6,992 bases of DNA, taken from positions 1 through 6,992 of the forward strand of contig JAEWYJ010000034.1 in NCBI GenBank assembly GCA_023395695.1, read 5' to 3'. Below the pieces are notes generated by a model. It was not told the origin of the DNA and ran no database searches. It saw only the letters and a program-made list of their open reading frames with translations. The stretch's first letter is position 1; each line of letters opens with the position of its first letter. Origin of the DNA: Bacillota bacterium. GTDB lineage: Bacteria; Bacillota; Clostridia; Oscillospirales; Ruminococcaceae. The position numbers and the translations under genes are program-made. Positions 1 through 5,511 of the stretch are shown here, in pieces.

Positions 1-129
1 GTACGCAAGTGCTAATCGGGCCCCGGTCCGTACACAAGCGCCCAGTTCGGCGGGCCTTGTCGCGTGCGGTATGACTACATAACCGGCAAATATCAGGCGC
101 AGCGGAAATTGGGCACATGCCCCGGACGC
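1..129. other. window edge, no gene supported; imperfect 29-base-spaced direct repeat
   Basis: The stretch beyond the 3' hairpin holds no recognisable gene. Two copies of GTAC-R-CAAG-Y-GC occur at 1-12 and 30-41. Short frames remain open to the left edge: two on the plus strand (ending at 74 and 82) and one on the minus strand starting with ATG at about 118. The tail of a converging gene or the head of a downstream gene is therefore possible, but none of the short translations is recognisable. Confidence 0.3.
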
Positions 130-170
130 GGTAAGGGGCGGGTGCATTTAAGCTGCACCCGCCCCTTACC
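130..170 (-). terminator. strong hairpin after the last gene; candidate transcript 3' end (no U tract)
   Basis: A perfect 17-bp inverted repeat (arms 130-146 and 154-170, beginning ggtaaggggcgggtgca) with a seven-base loop (147-153), centred about 60 bases beyond the stop codon of the desulfidase gene. The stem is GC-rich and would be very stable in RNA. On neither strand is it followed by a run of T, so it is not a textbook intrinsic terminator. It may instead end or protect the transcript by another route, or serve two converging transcripts. Its position at the end of the cluster is the main argument for a 3'-end role. Confidence 0.5.
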
Positions 171-208
171 AGAGGTAGTATAGAAAAGAAGATATCAAAA
201 TAAAAGGC

Positions 209-1492
209 TCAGTCACCGCAAAGCATGATATTGAGAATCTCAACATCGGTGGACTTCATACCGTCATGTCCCATTTTGCCCACGGCTCTGATTGTCGCTT
301 CCACGTCGCGCTTGACAAGGCCCTCTCCTTCGGAGAAGCATCCGCCGTTTCTTTGCAGATTAAAGGCCAGCAGCGCAGCGTCGACCGCCGACGAAATTTT
401 AGCGGCGCAGGAGGGCTTGGCCCCGTCGCATACCATGCCGCCAATATTGGTAATGGTGTTGATAATTGTACACGAAATTTCCCCGTAGCCGGCCCCGTAA
501 AGATACGCAACGCCGCAGGCCGCGCCGCAGGCCGCGCAAACCGCGCCGCAGTAGGCCGAAAGGCTGCCTATAAACCGCTTTTGATGCAGGGAAATCAGGT
601 TGGCCAGCGCCAGCGCGCGGTAAAGCTTATCCTTGGGCGCATCAAGCAGCTTGGCATACTCCAAAACCGGCATTGTGACGGTGATACCCTGATTGCCACT
701 GCCGGAATTGATTACAACCGGCAGGGCGCAGCCGCTCATACGGGCGTCGGAGCCCGCCGCCGCCGCGGCCCGGGCGCGAATAACCGGATTATTGGCGTCG
801 TAATTTTCCAAAAGCGTTTTGCCGACCCGGGCTCCGTAGGCTCCGGTCAGGCCCTCCTGAGAAATGGCGGTATTATAGGTAATCTGCCGGTCCAGCACCT
901 GACGCACGTCGTCGATCTTCAAGGTGTCGGCAAAGGTCAGAATATCCCGCACGTTAAGCAGCTGTTTAAGTGCGCTTTCATCATCGGCGCCATTGGCCAG
1001 ATCGCTTTGGGCAAAAACATTTTCGCCGTTTTTCTCAATACGTGTGATATGCGTGTGCGTCGACTTGATTTCAACAAGCGCATGCGACTCTCCCGCATAT
1101 ACCGTTGTGATAATGTGCAAATTTTCGACGCCTTCAAGCAGCTTGCACACACAATAATTTTTGTTTTCGAGCAGCTTGACAGCCTTTGCGATATGCGCGT
1201 CGGTAATTTCGCTGAGCACCTCAAGGCCTTTTGCGGCATTGCCGCCGATTGCGCCCAGTACCGCCGCAACATCCATGCCCTTAAGGCCGTTCGCGTTGGG
1301 AACAACGACCGCCTTGACATTTTTGATGATATTGCCGCTGCTCTCCACAACGATGCGCTCCGGCTCACAACCCAGCACCTCAGCCGCCTTGGCGGCGCAA
1401 AATGCGATTGCAATAGGCTCGGTGCAGCCAAGGGCGGGAACCAGCTCGTGCTCTAAAATTTTAACGTAAGCATTGTAAACTTTATTATCCAC
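209..1492 (-). CDS. cyuA: L-cysteine desulfidase family protein (CyuA/YhaM, UPF0597)
   Basis: A 427-residue cytoplasmic enzyme of the L-cysteine desulfidase family, related to the alpha part of Fe-S L-serine dehydratase. Characterised members cleave L-cysteine to sulfide, ammonia and pyruvate with a [4Fe-4S] cluster. The sequence shows the N-terminal GCTEP motif with the probable catalytic cysteine at C23, a glycine-rich SGSGNQG at about 263-269, and C315, C355 (MVCDGAK) and C362. The 40- and 7-residue spacings agree with the cluster ligands known in the archaeal enzyme (from memory). Length is normal and no motif is missing. Translation starts at GTG (1490-1492), preceded by GAGG at 1500-1503, seven bases upstream. 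It is the last gene of the cluster, 50 bases after dctM, with no terminator seen between, so it is probably co-transcribed with the TRAP genes. This context suggests that the imported substrate ends as cysteine or a similar thiol or hydroxy amino acid. The family is secure; cysteine rather than serine or another substrate is inferred. Confidence 0.88.
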   Translation of the reverse strand: MDNKVYNAYVKILEHELVPALGCTEPIAIAFCAAKAAEVLGCEPERIVVESSGNIIKNVKAVVVPNANGLKGMDVAAVLGAIGGNAAKGLEVLSEITDAHIAKAVKLLENKNYCVCKLLEGVENLHIITTVYAGESHALVEIKSTHTHITRIEKNGENVFAQSDLANGADDESALKQLLNVRDILTFADTLKIDDVRQVLDRQITYNTAISQEGLTGAYGARVGKTLLENYDANNPVIRARAAAAAGSDARMSGCALPVVINSGSGNQGITVTMPVLEYAKLLDAPKDKLYRALALANLISLHQKRFIGSLSAYCGAVCAACGAACGVAYLYGAGYGEISCTIINTITNIGGMVCDGAKPSCAAKISSAVDAALLAFNLQRNGGCFSEGEGLVKRDVEATIRAVGKMGHDGMKSTDVEILNIMLCGD

Positions 1493-1499
1493 TGTAGTA

Positions 1500-1503
1500 C
1501 CTC
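1500..1503 (-). promoter_or_regulatory. ribosome binding site supporting the GTG start of the desulfidase gene
   Basis: GAGG on the minus strand, seven bases before the GTG at 1490-1492. No ATG in this frame is positioned as well, and the protein begins at the family's usual N terminus, so the GTG is accepted. Confidence 0.65.
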
Positions 1504-1542
1504 AAAATTCTTGAAAAATGCGGCCTGACACAGGTGGTCGGG

Positions 1543-2838
1543 TCACGCGGGGAAGGCCATTGGCACAAACATTCTGGGAAGGAACAGGAACAGCTCCGGG
1601 AAAATGACGCCCAGCAAAATAATGCCGATGGTGATGATCAAAATTGGGAGTACGCTCTTAAAGGCCTGCGGAATCGTAATTTCTCCAAGCTGCGCCGTAA
1701 TCATCAGACATGAGCCGTACGGCGGCGTCACCATACCCAGAGAAAGGGTCAGCACCACAATAAGACCGAGATGGATGTCATTGATATGCACCGCGCGGCC
1801 AAGCTGCTGAATAATGGGCAGGAAGATGATGATTGCAGTAATCGGGCTTAAGAAGGTGCCGATAAAAAGCAGGAACAAAATTAAGAGCAGATAAACGCCG
1901 ATGTAAGACTGCGTAATGTGCAAAATCCAGTCCGCAATCATCTGCGGGGCGTTCAGGTAAGCAATAAGCCAGCCGGTAATGCCGGCGCTCGCCACCGCGA
2001 ACATGCTCAGCGAAAAGTCGGACGCCGTATGTACCAGCACCGACGGAATTTCCTTGGGGTCGTAGTTGCGGTAGATCATAAACATCAGTACCACAGCATA
2101 AAGACAGGCGACGGCAGCCGACTCAGTGGCGGTAAAAAGACCGCTGCTGGTGCCGCCCAGAATAATCACCGGCAGCAAAATAACCGGAATGGCGCCGGTC
2201 ATAGCCTGGCCGCGCTCTTTCCATGTGTATTTTTTCCCTCTGGGCCAGTCATATTTAATCGCCAGCACATAGGTGTAAATCATCTGCGCAACCGCAATGA
2301 GAAAACCGGGTACAAAGCCTGCAATAAACAGCGCGCCGATTGAAGCGCCGCTCATCGCACCATAGACGACCAGCAGCACGCTGGGCGGAATAATAACGCC
2401 AAGCGTCGAGGAACAGGCCGTAATGGCAACCGAGAAGCCGGAGTCGTAGCCGGCCTTTTTCATCGCCGGAATCAGCATGGAGCCGATACCGGCCGCATCG
2501 GCCTGCGCCGAACCTGAAAGATGCCCGAACAGCAGGCTGATAAAAACGTTGACATGTCCTAAGCCACCGCGGATATGCCCGACAAAAGCATCGCTGATTT
2601 TAAAGAGACGGTCGGTAATACCGCCCTTGTCCATCAGCTGAGCCAGCAGCATAAACAGCGGCACCGCCAGAAGCGAAAAGTTATTAACCGAGTTATACAT
2701 GCTGTTGACAGCACTCAAAAACGGAATACCCATGTGATAGATAACACCCAGCGACGCCAGCCCCAGGGCATAAGCAATCGGTATCTTAATTGACACCATA
2801 ACGGTAAAGAGCAATAAAAGCAGCACCAGATCATTCAT
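1543..2838 (-). CDS. dctM: TRAP transporter large permease (DctM)
   Basis: The large membrane subunit of a tripartite ATP-independent periplasmic (TRAP) transporter. It forms the ion-coupled translocation channel, normally Na+-driven, that takes substrate from the binding protein. The 431 residues are the usual length and almost wholly hydrophobic, consistent with about 11-13 membrane segments. Family signatures are intact: LLAVPLFMLLAQLMDKGGI around 56-74, the GSAQADAAGIGS loop at 109-120 followed by IPAMKKAGYD, the IIPPS hairpin at 149-153, LFIAGFVPG at 170-178, and the second-repeat equivalent MVTPPYGSCL near the C terminus. The start ATG (2836-2838) overlaps the end of dctQ by eight bases (ATGAATGA arrangement). 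A GGGAGG ribosome binding site lies inside dctQ at 2848-2853, nine bases upstream. This points to translational coupling and fixed stoichiometry with DctQ. The substrate cannot be told from this subunit. Confidence 0.96.
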   Translation of the reverse strand: MNDLVLLLLLFTVMVSIKIPIAYALGLASLGVIYHMGIPFLSAVNSMYNSVNNFSLLAVPLFMLLAQLMDKGGITDRLFKISDAFVGHIRGGLGHVNVFISLLFGHLSGSAQADAAGIGSMLIPAMKKAGYDSGFSVAITACSSTLGVIIPPSVLLVVYGAMSGASIGALFIAGFVPGFLIAVAQMIYTYVLAIKYDWPRGKKYTWKERGQAMTGAIPVILLPVIILGGTSSGLFTATESAAVACLYAVVLMFMIYRNYDPKEIPSVLVHTASDFSLSMFAVASAGITGWLIAYLNAPQMIADWILHITQSYIGVYLLLILFLLFIGTFLSPITAIIIFLPIIQQLGRAVHINDIHLGLIVVLTLSLGMVTPPYGSCLMITAQLGEITIPQAFKSVLPILIITIGIILLGVIFPELFLFLPRMFVPMAFPA

Positions 2839-3343
2839 TGGTTTTGACCTCCCTCGCTTTAAGCAGCGCGGCCATGCGCTTTAGATCGCCGGTGAAAATA
2901 CCCATATTGAACCACAGCATAAAAAGGCCCGAAAGCGGAATGCACGCAAAGAAATACGCTTGCGGAAGCCCAATGGAGGGCGACAGGCGGCTGAGTCCCA
3001 TAATGGTGTATTGATGGCCGTAAACAACCAGAAAGGCGAAGAACAAAAAGCCCGAAATATCGCCGACAAGGTCGAGAATGCAATTGATTTTAGCATATTT
3101 CTGCGGAATAAACTCCAGAACATAATGCTTTCTGTGCCTGACGGCAATGGCGCTGCCAAAGAAAACCGACCACACAAAAAAGACAACGGCAATATCGTTA
3201 GCCCAGATAATCGGCAGCTTCAAGAAGTTGCGGAAAATTACCTGTATCGAGATGACAACCACAAAAGAACCGACTGAAAGGCCGCCGATCACCTTGCAAA
3301 GCCCCTCGATAAAGTTAGAGATAGAAGCAATAGTCTGTCTCAT
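2831..3343 (-). CDS. dctQ: TRAP transporter small permease (DctQ)
   Basis: The small membrane subunit of the TRAP transporter, 170 residues, which packs against DctM. Four hydrophobic segments are visible: roughly 15-38 (ending in the IQVIFRNF motif), 46-70 (ANDIAVVFFVWSVFFGSA), 90-112 and 130-152. After the second comes the typical AVRHRKHYVLEFIP cytoplasmic stretch, which corresponds to the conserved R-x-x-H region of DctQ proteins. The reading frame could also begin at a GTG two codons earlier (3347-3349), but AAAGGA at 3352-3357 is only two bases from that GTG and eight bases from the ATG at 3341-3343, so the ATG is chosen. The stop codon lies inside the start of dctM. The 168-base gap upstream to dctP contains three hairpins described separately. 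It is a full-length, ordinary member of its family. Confidence 0.93.
   Translation of the reverse strand: MRQTIASISNFIEGLCKVIGGLSVGSFVVVISIQVIFRNFLKLPIIWANDIAVVFFVWSVFFGSAIAVRHRKHYVLEFIPQKYAKINCILDLVGDISGFLFFAFLVVYGHQYTIMGLSRLSPSIGLPQAYFFACIPLSGLFMLWFNMGIFTGDLKRMAALLKAREVKTNE
2848..2853 (-). promoter_or_regulatory. ribosome binding site of dctM inside the dctQ coding sequence
   Basis: GGGAGG on the minus strand lies within the last codons of dctQ and nine bases before the dctM ATG at 2836-2838. With the eight-base gene overlap it indicates coupled translation of the two permease subunits. Confidence 0.8.
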
Positions 3344-3351
3344 GGACACCT

Positions 3352-3357
3352 TCCTTT
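3352..3357 (-). promoter_or_regulatory. ribosome binding site that sets the dctQ start
   Basis: AAAGGA on the minus strand, eight bases before the ATG at 3341-3343 and only two bases before the alternative GTG at 3347-3349. The spacing supports the ATG. Confidence 0.75.
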
Positions 3358-3383
3358 CAAACTCGGGAAACGCTTGGGATTTT

Positions 3384-3402
3384 TACCGGTCTTGCACCGG
3401 TA
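3384..3402 (-). promoter_or_regulatory. hairpin 3 of 3 in the dctP-dctQ gap
   Basis: A perfect 7-bp inverted repeat, taccggt (3384-3390) and accggta (3396-3402), around a five-base loop. In the minus-strand transcript it is the hairpin nearest to dctQ, about 40 bases before its start codon. The four A residues that follow it in that direction rule out an intrinsic terminator for these genes. It is probably part of an mRNA-stability or processing element together with the two hairpins before it. Confidence 0.5.
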
Positions 3403-3403
3403 T

Positions 3404-3440
3404 GGCGCAAAGGGCTGCATGCAGCCCTCGCACATGCGCC
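3404..3440 (-). promoter_or_regulatory. hairpin 2 of 3 in the dctP-dctQ gap: 18-bp perfect palindrome with flanking pairing
   Basis: AGGGCTGCATGCAGCCCT at 3411-3428 is its own reverse complement. The flanks ggcgca (3404-3409) and tgcgcc (3435-3440) are also complementary, so the RNA could form an outer 6-bp stem enclosing the inner one. As DNA the palindrome could also bind a dimeric protein, but its position between two genes of one transporter makes an RNA role more likely. Confidence 0.5.
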
Positions 3441-3446
3441 GGGGCG

Positions 3447-3479
3447 GTACTGCCGGACACAGAAGGCGTCCGGCAGCAC
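3447..3479 (-). promoter_or_regulatory. hairpin 1 of 3 in the dctP-dctQ gap, just after dctP
   Basis: An inverted repeat of 12 positions (3447-3458 and 3468-3479; core ctgccggac / gtccggcag), with one mismatch that becomes a G-U pair in the minus-strand RNA and a nine-base loop. It begins about 33 bases after the dctP stop codon. No T run follows. It is well placed to block 3'-to-5' exonuclease and protect the dctP message, so that binding protein is made in excess over permease. The role is inferred. Confidence 0.55.
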
Positions 3480-3511
3480 TGTTACCTTACAAAAGGCCGC
3501 CTGATAACATG

Positions 3512-4588
3512 TTACTTTTTGAGTTCGGCGTTGATGATGTCCAGCAGCTCCTGGCCGTCACAGCTCTTGGCAATTTCAGGATAAAGCGGCTCCACAATGG
3601 CCTTGAACTCGGCCTTGTCTACCGTGCAGAGAACAACACCCTTATCCTTGACGAGCACGTCGATCAGTGAATCGTCCGCCTCGTCGGCGAGCTTGCTGCC
3701 AAGCTTACCGGCCTCGTCGGCCACTTCGTCGACCATCGCCTGAATATCGGCGGGCAGCTTCTTATAGGCCAGCTCGCTATAGGTGATATGGGTCGGCGTG
3801 AACTGATGTGCGGTCTGAATAAAGTAGGGGGCAACCTCGTAAAGCGCGTTAGCGTTATAAGAGGCGGCGGTACATTCAAACGCGTTGACGGTATTGGTCT
3901 GCATGCCGGAATAAATGTCGTTAAAGCTCATCGAGGTTGGAATCGTGCCGAGCTTGGACCAGACCAGCGACTCGGTCGCCGAGGAGGTCACGCGCATTTT
4001 AAGGTTTTTAAGGTCGGCAACAGATTTAACCTCTTTACCGGTGTGAAGGTCACGCTGGCCGCCGTTGCACAGCGCAAGCAGCTTGAGACCCAGACCGTTG
4101 GAGGTGTACTTATCCTGCACATAGTTGAATACGGCGCCGTCCTTGGCAAGAACGCCTTCAAACTCGTTGCGGTCGGCAAACAAATATGCAAGGCCGAGAA
4201 TCTGATACTGAGAGACAAACGGCGCCGCATTCTGGGTGCCGCCAATCAGCATGTCCAGCGTGCCGACACGCATGTCGTCTATGCACGCCTCGTCGTTGCC
4301 CAGCTGACCGCCCGTGAAAACCGAAACCTCAATTGCGCCGTCGGAGCGCTTGGCAAGCTCGTCCTTCATGTACTCCGCCATCTTAATCCAGGCGTGGTCG
4401 CCCGAAACAACGGTTGCGATGCGAATCTTAAACTCTCCGGGCTTATAGGCGGCTGTTTCGGAAGAAGTTGACGAACCGGCTGCCGGTGTGGGAGCAGAAG
4501 CGGCGGCGGGCTTGGATGCAGCATTTCCGCATGCGCTCATTAAAAGCATGGATGAAGCTAAAAGAACAGCGAGAAGCGATTTTTTCAT
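3512..4588 (-). CDS. dctP: TRAP transporter substrate-binding lipoprotein (DctP)
   Basis: The extracytoplasmic substrate-binding subunit, 358 residues. The N terminus has a lipoprotein signal: MKK, a hydrophobic run from 5 to 17, and a lipobox MSAC with the lipidated cysteine at 20. A low-complexity Ala/Ser/Pro/Thr linker (about 24-45) then tethers the domain to the membrane, which fits a Gram-positive cell. The DctP fold starts near 52 (FKIRIATVVSGDHAW). The conserved LKNLKMRV arginine (R199), which in studied family members forms a salt bridge with the substrate carboxylate, is present, and SFNDIYSGMQTNTVNAFEC (about 221-239) is the usual second-lobe motif. The substrate is therefore probably a small carboxylate, but its identity is not readable. 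A longer frame begins at 4657; the start at 4588 is preferred because GGAGG (4597-4601) sits eight bases upstream and the signal peptide begins there. It lies 55 bases after the DMT gene. Confidence 0.95.
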   Translation of the reverse strand: MKKSLLAVLLASSMLLMSACGNAASKPAAASAPTPAAGSSTSSETAAYKPGEFKIRIATVVSGDHAWIKMAEYMKDELAKRSDGAIEVSVFTGGQLGNDEACIDDMRVGTLDMLIGGTQNAAPFVSQYQILGLAYLFADRNEFEGVLAKDGAVFNYVQDKYTSNGLGLKLLALCNGGQRDLHTGKEVKSVADLKNLKMRVTSSATESLVWSKLGTIPTSMSFNDIYSGMQTNTVNAFECTAASYNANALYEVAPYFIQTAHQFTPTHITYSELAYKKLPADIQAMVDEVADEAGKLGSKLADEADDSLIDVLVKDKGVVLCTVDKAEFKAIVEPLYPEIAKSCDGQELLDIINAELKK

Positions 4589-4596
4589 CTTACAAA

Positions 4597-4601
4597 CCTC
4601 C
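4597..4601 (-). promoter_or_regulatory. ribosome binding site that sets the dctP start
   Basis: GGAGG on the minus strand, eight bases before the ATG at 4586-4588. It decides the start in favour of the signal-peptide methionine and against a frame extension to 4657, which would overlap the preceding DMT gene. Confidence 0.85.
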
Positions 4602-4643
4602 AAAAATTTATGTGTACACTGCCTGCGGCAGAAGGTACCCGTT

Positions 4644-5492
4644 TTATGCTTTTTCACGATTAAAATAGATTAAAAGCGCGGCCGAAATAATTAGCGTCAT
4701 ACCCAAAAGGCTGATAAGCCCAAGCGTATCCTTAAAAAGCACCGCTCCCATCACACCGGCGAAAACCACGCCGGAATAATTGAAGATGCTGACCTCGCTG
4801 GCCTTGGCCATCTTGTAGGAAACGGTGAGAAACAGCTGCCCGACACCGGCGAGGCAGCCGATGGCCAGCAGCGCGGCATAGCCGAATTTGTCGAGCCGGA
4901 CAAAATGCCTTCCGCCAATTAAAAGCGATGCCAGCGAGCTGAATACCGAAAAATAAAAAATGATGCAGGCGCTGCTTTCTTTGCCTTTAAGATAACTAAT
5001 GGCCGTGTATGCCGCGCCGGCCGCAGCAGCGGAAAGCAATGCGATTACAGCCGGAGCAATATCGGAATCCATTTGAGGCTGCACCACCAGAACAGCGCCA
5101 TAGGCAGCCGTCAGCAGGGCAACAACCTTTACAAGCGAAAGCCGTTCCTTTAAAAACAGCGCGGCAAAAAGCATAACAAAAAAGGGAGAGCTGCGATGCA
5201 GAATTGCCGCGTCGGCAGAAAGCATGTGCTGCGTTGCGTAAAAGTAGAACACAACGCCTATGTAGCCAAACAACGAACGCACCAACAGCATGACCTGATT
5301 TTCGCGATGGCCAAATAGCTTTTCACGCCTGACCAGCAACACAGCTAAGCCGAATATGGCTGTAACTAAATTCCTTGCAAACACCTGCTGCATAACGGGA
5401 ATTTGGCTGGACGCCTTTACAACAATCTGCATGGCGCTGAAGCTAAAGGTTGAAATCAGCATATAAAGAATTGCTTTGGTTTTATCTGTCAT
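4644..5492 (-). CDS. EamA/DMT-family transporter
   Basis: A 282-residue integral membrane protein of the drug/metabolite transporter superfamily, with two EamA repeats and about ten membrane helices. The first repeat ends in the familiar FFVMLFAALFLKERLSL motif (about 103-119) followed by a helix closing in VLVVQP near 137. The second repeat spans about 145-277 and ends in VVFAGVMGAVLFKDTLGLIS and a last helix. The C terminus is short and charged (NREKA). The start ATG (5490-5492) has AAAAGGA at 5503-5509, ten bases upstream. It follows the UroD-family gene by only 19 bases and precedes dctP by 55, so it is very probably in the same operon. DMT proteins include exporters of amino acids and metabolites as well as uptake systems, so direction and substrate are open. 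Efflux of a degradation product or of excess amino acid would fit the context, but this is inference. Confidence 0.9.
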   Translation of the reverse strand: MTDKTKAILYMLISTFSFSAMQIVVKASSQIPVMQQVFARNLVTAIFGLAVLLVRREKLFGHRENQVMLLVRSLFGYIGVVFYFYATQHMLSADAAILHRSSPFFVMLFAALFLKERLSLVKVVALLTAAYGAVLVVQPQMDSDIAPAVIALLSAAAAGAAYTAISYLKGKESSACIIFYFSVFSSLASLLIGGRHFVRLDKFGYAALLAIGCLAGVGQLFLTVSYKMAKASEVSIFNYSGVVFAGVMGAVLFKDTLGLISLLGMTLIISAALLIYFNREKA

Positions 5493-5511
5493 TGCATTAT
5501 TGTCCTTTTAA

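Noticed and set aside
515..550. C-x3-C-x2-C spacing in the desulfidase (C315, C319, C322), like a radical SAM motif
   Set aside because: The protein is plainly an L-cysteine desulfidase family member and the spacing falls in an Ala/Gly/Cys-rich helix; no other radical SAM feature is present.
266..1456. A 396-codon open frame on the plus strand opposite the desulfidase gene
   Set aside because: It is antisense to a gene with clear family motifs, has no ribosome binding site of note, and its translation is rich in Arg, Gly and Asn with no recognisable domain. It reflects the codon pattern of the true gene.
3362..3380. A catabolite-control (cre-like) site, gggaaacgcttggga
   Set aside because: The AAACGCTT core looks suggestive, but the outer bases do not match the cre consensus and the site lies within an operon just before dctQ.
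3788..4471. A 227-codon plus-strand frame opposite dctP
   Set aside because: It is antisense to a well-supported binding protein and has no recognisable domain.
4612..4631. Small hairpin (ctgcc-tgc-ggcag) and adjacent gtgtacac palindrome between the DMT gene and dctP, as terminator or operator
   Set aside because: The stem is only five base pairs, and the T run on the minus strand starts several bases later and overlaps the dctP leader; too weak to call.
4589..4657. A 23-residue N-terminal extension of dctP
   Set aside because: It would overlap the DMT gene and put charged residues before the lipoprotein signal peptide; the ribosome binding site at 4597-4601 supports the start at 4588.
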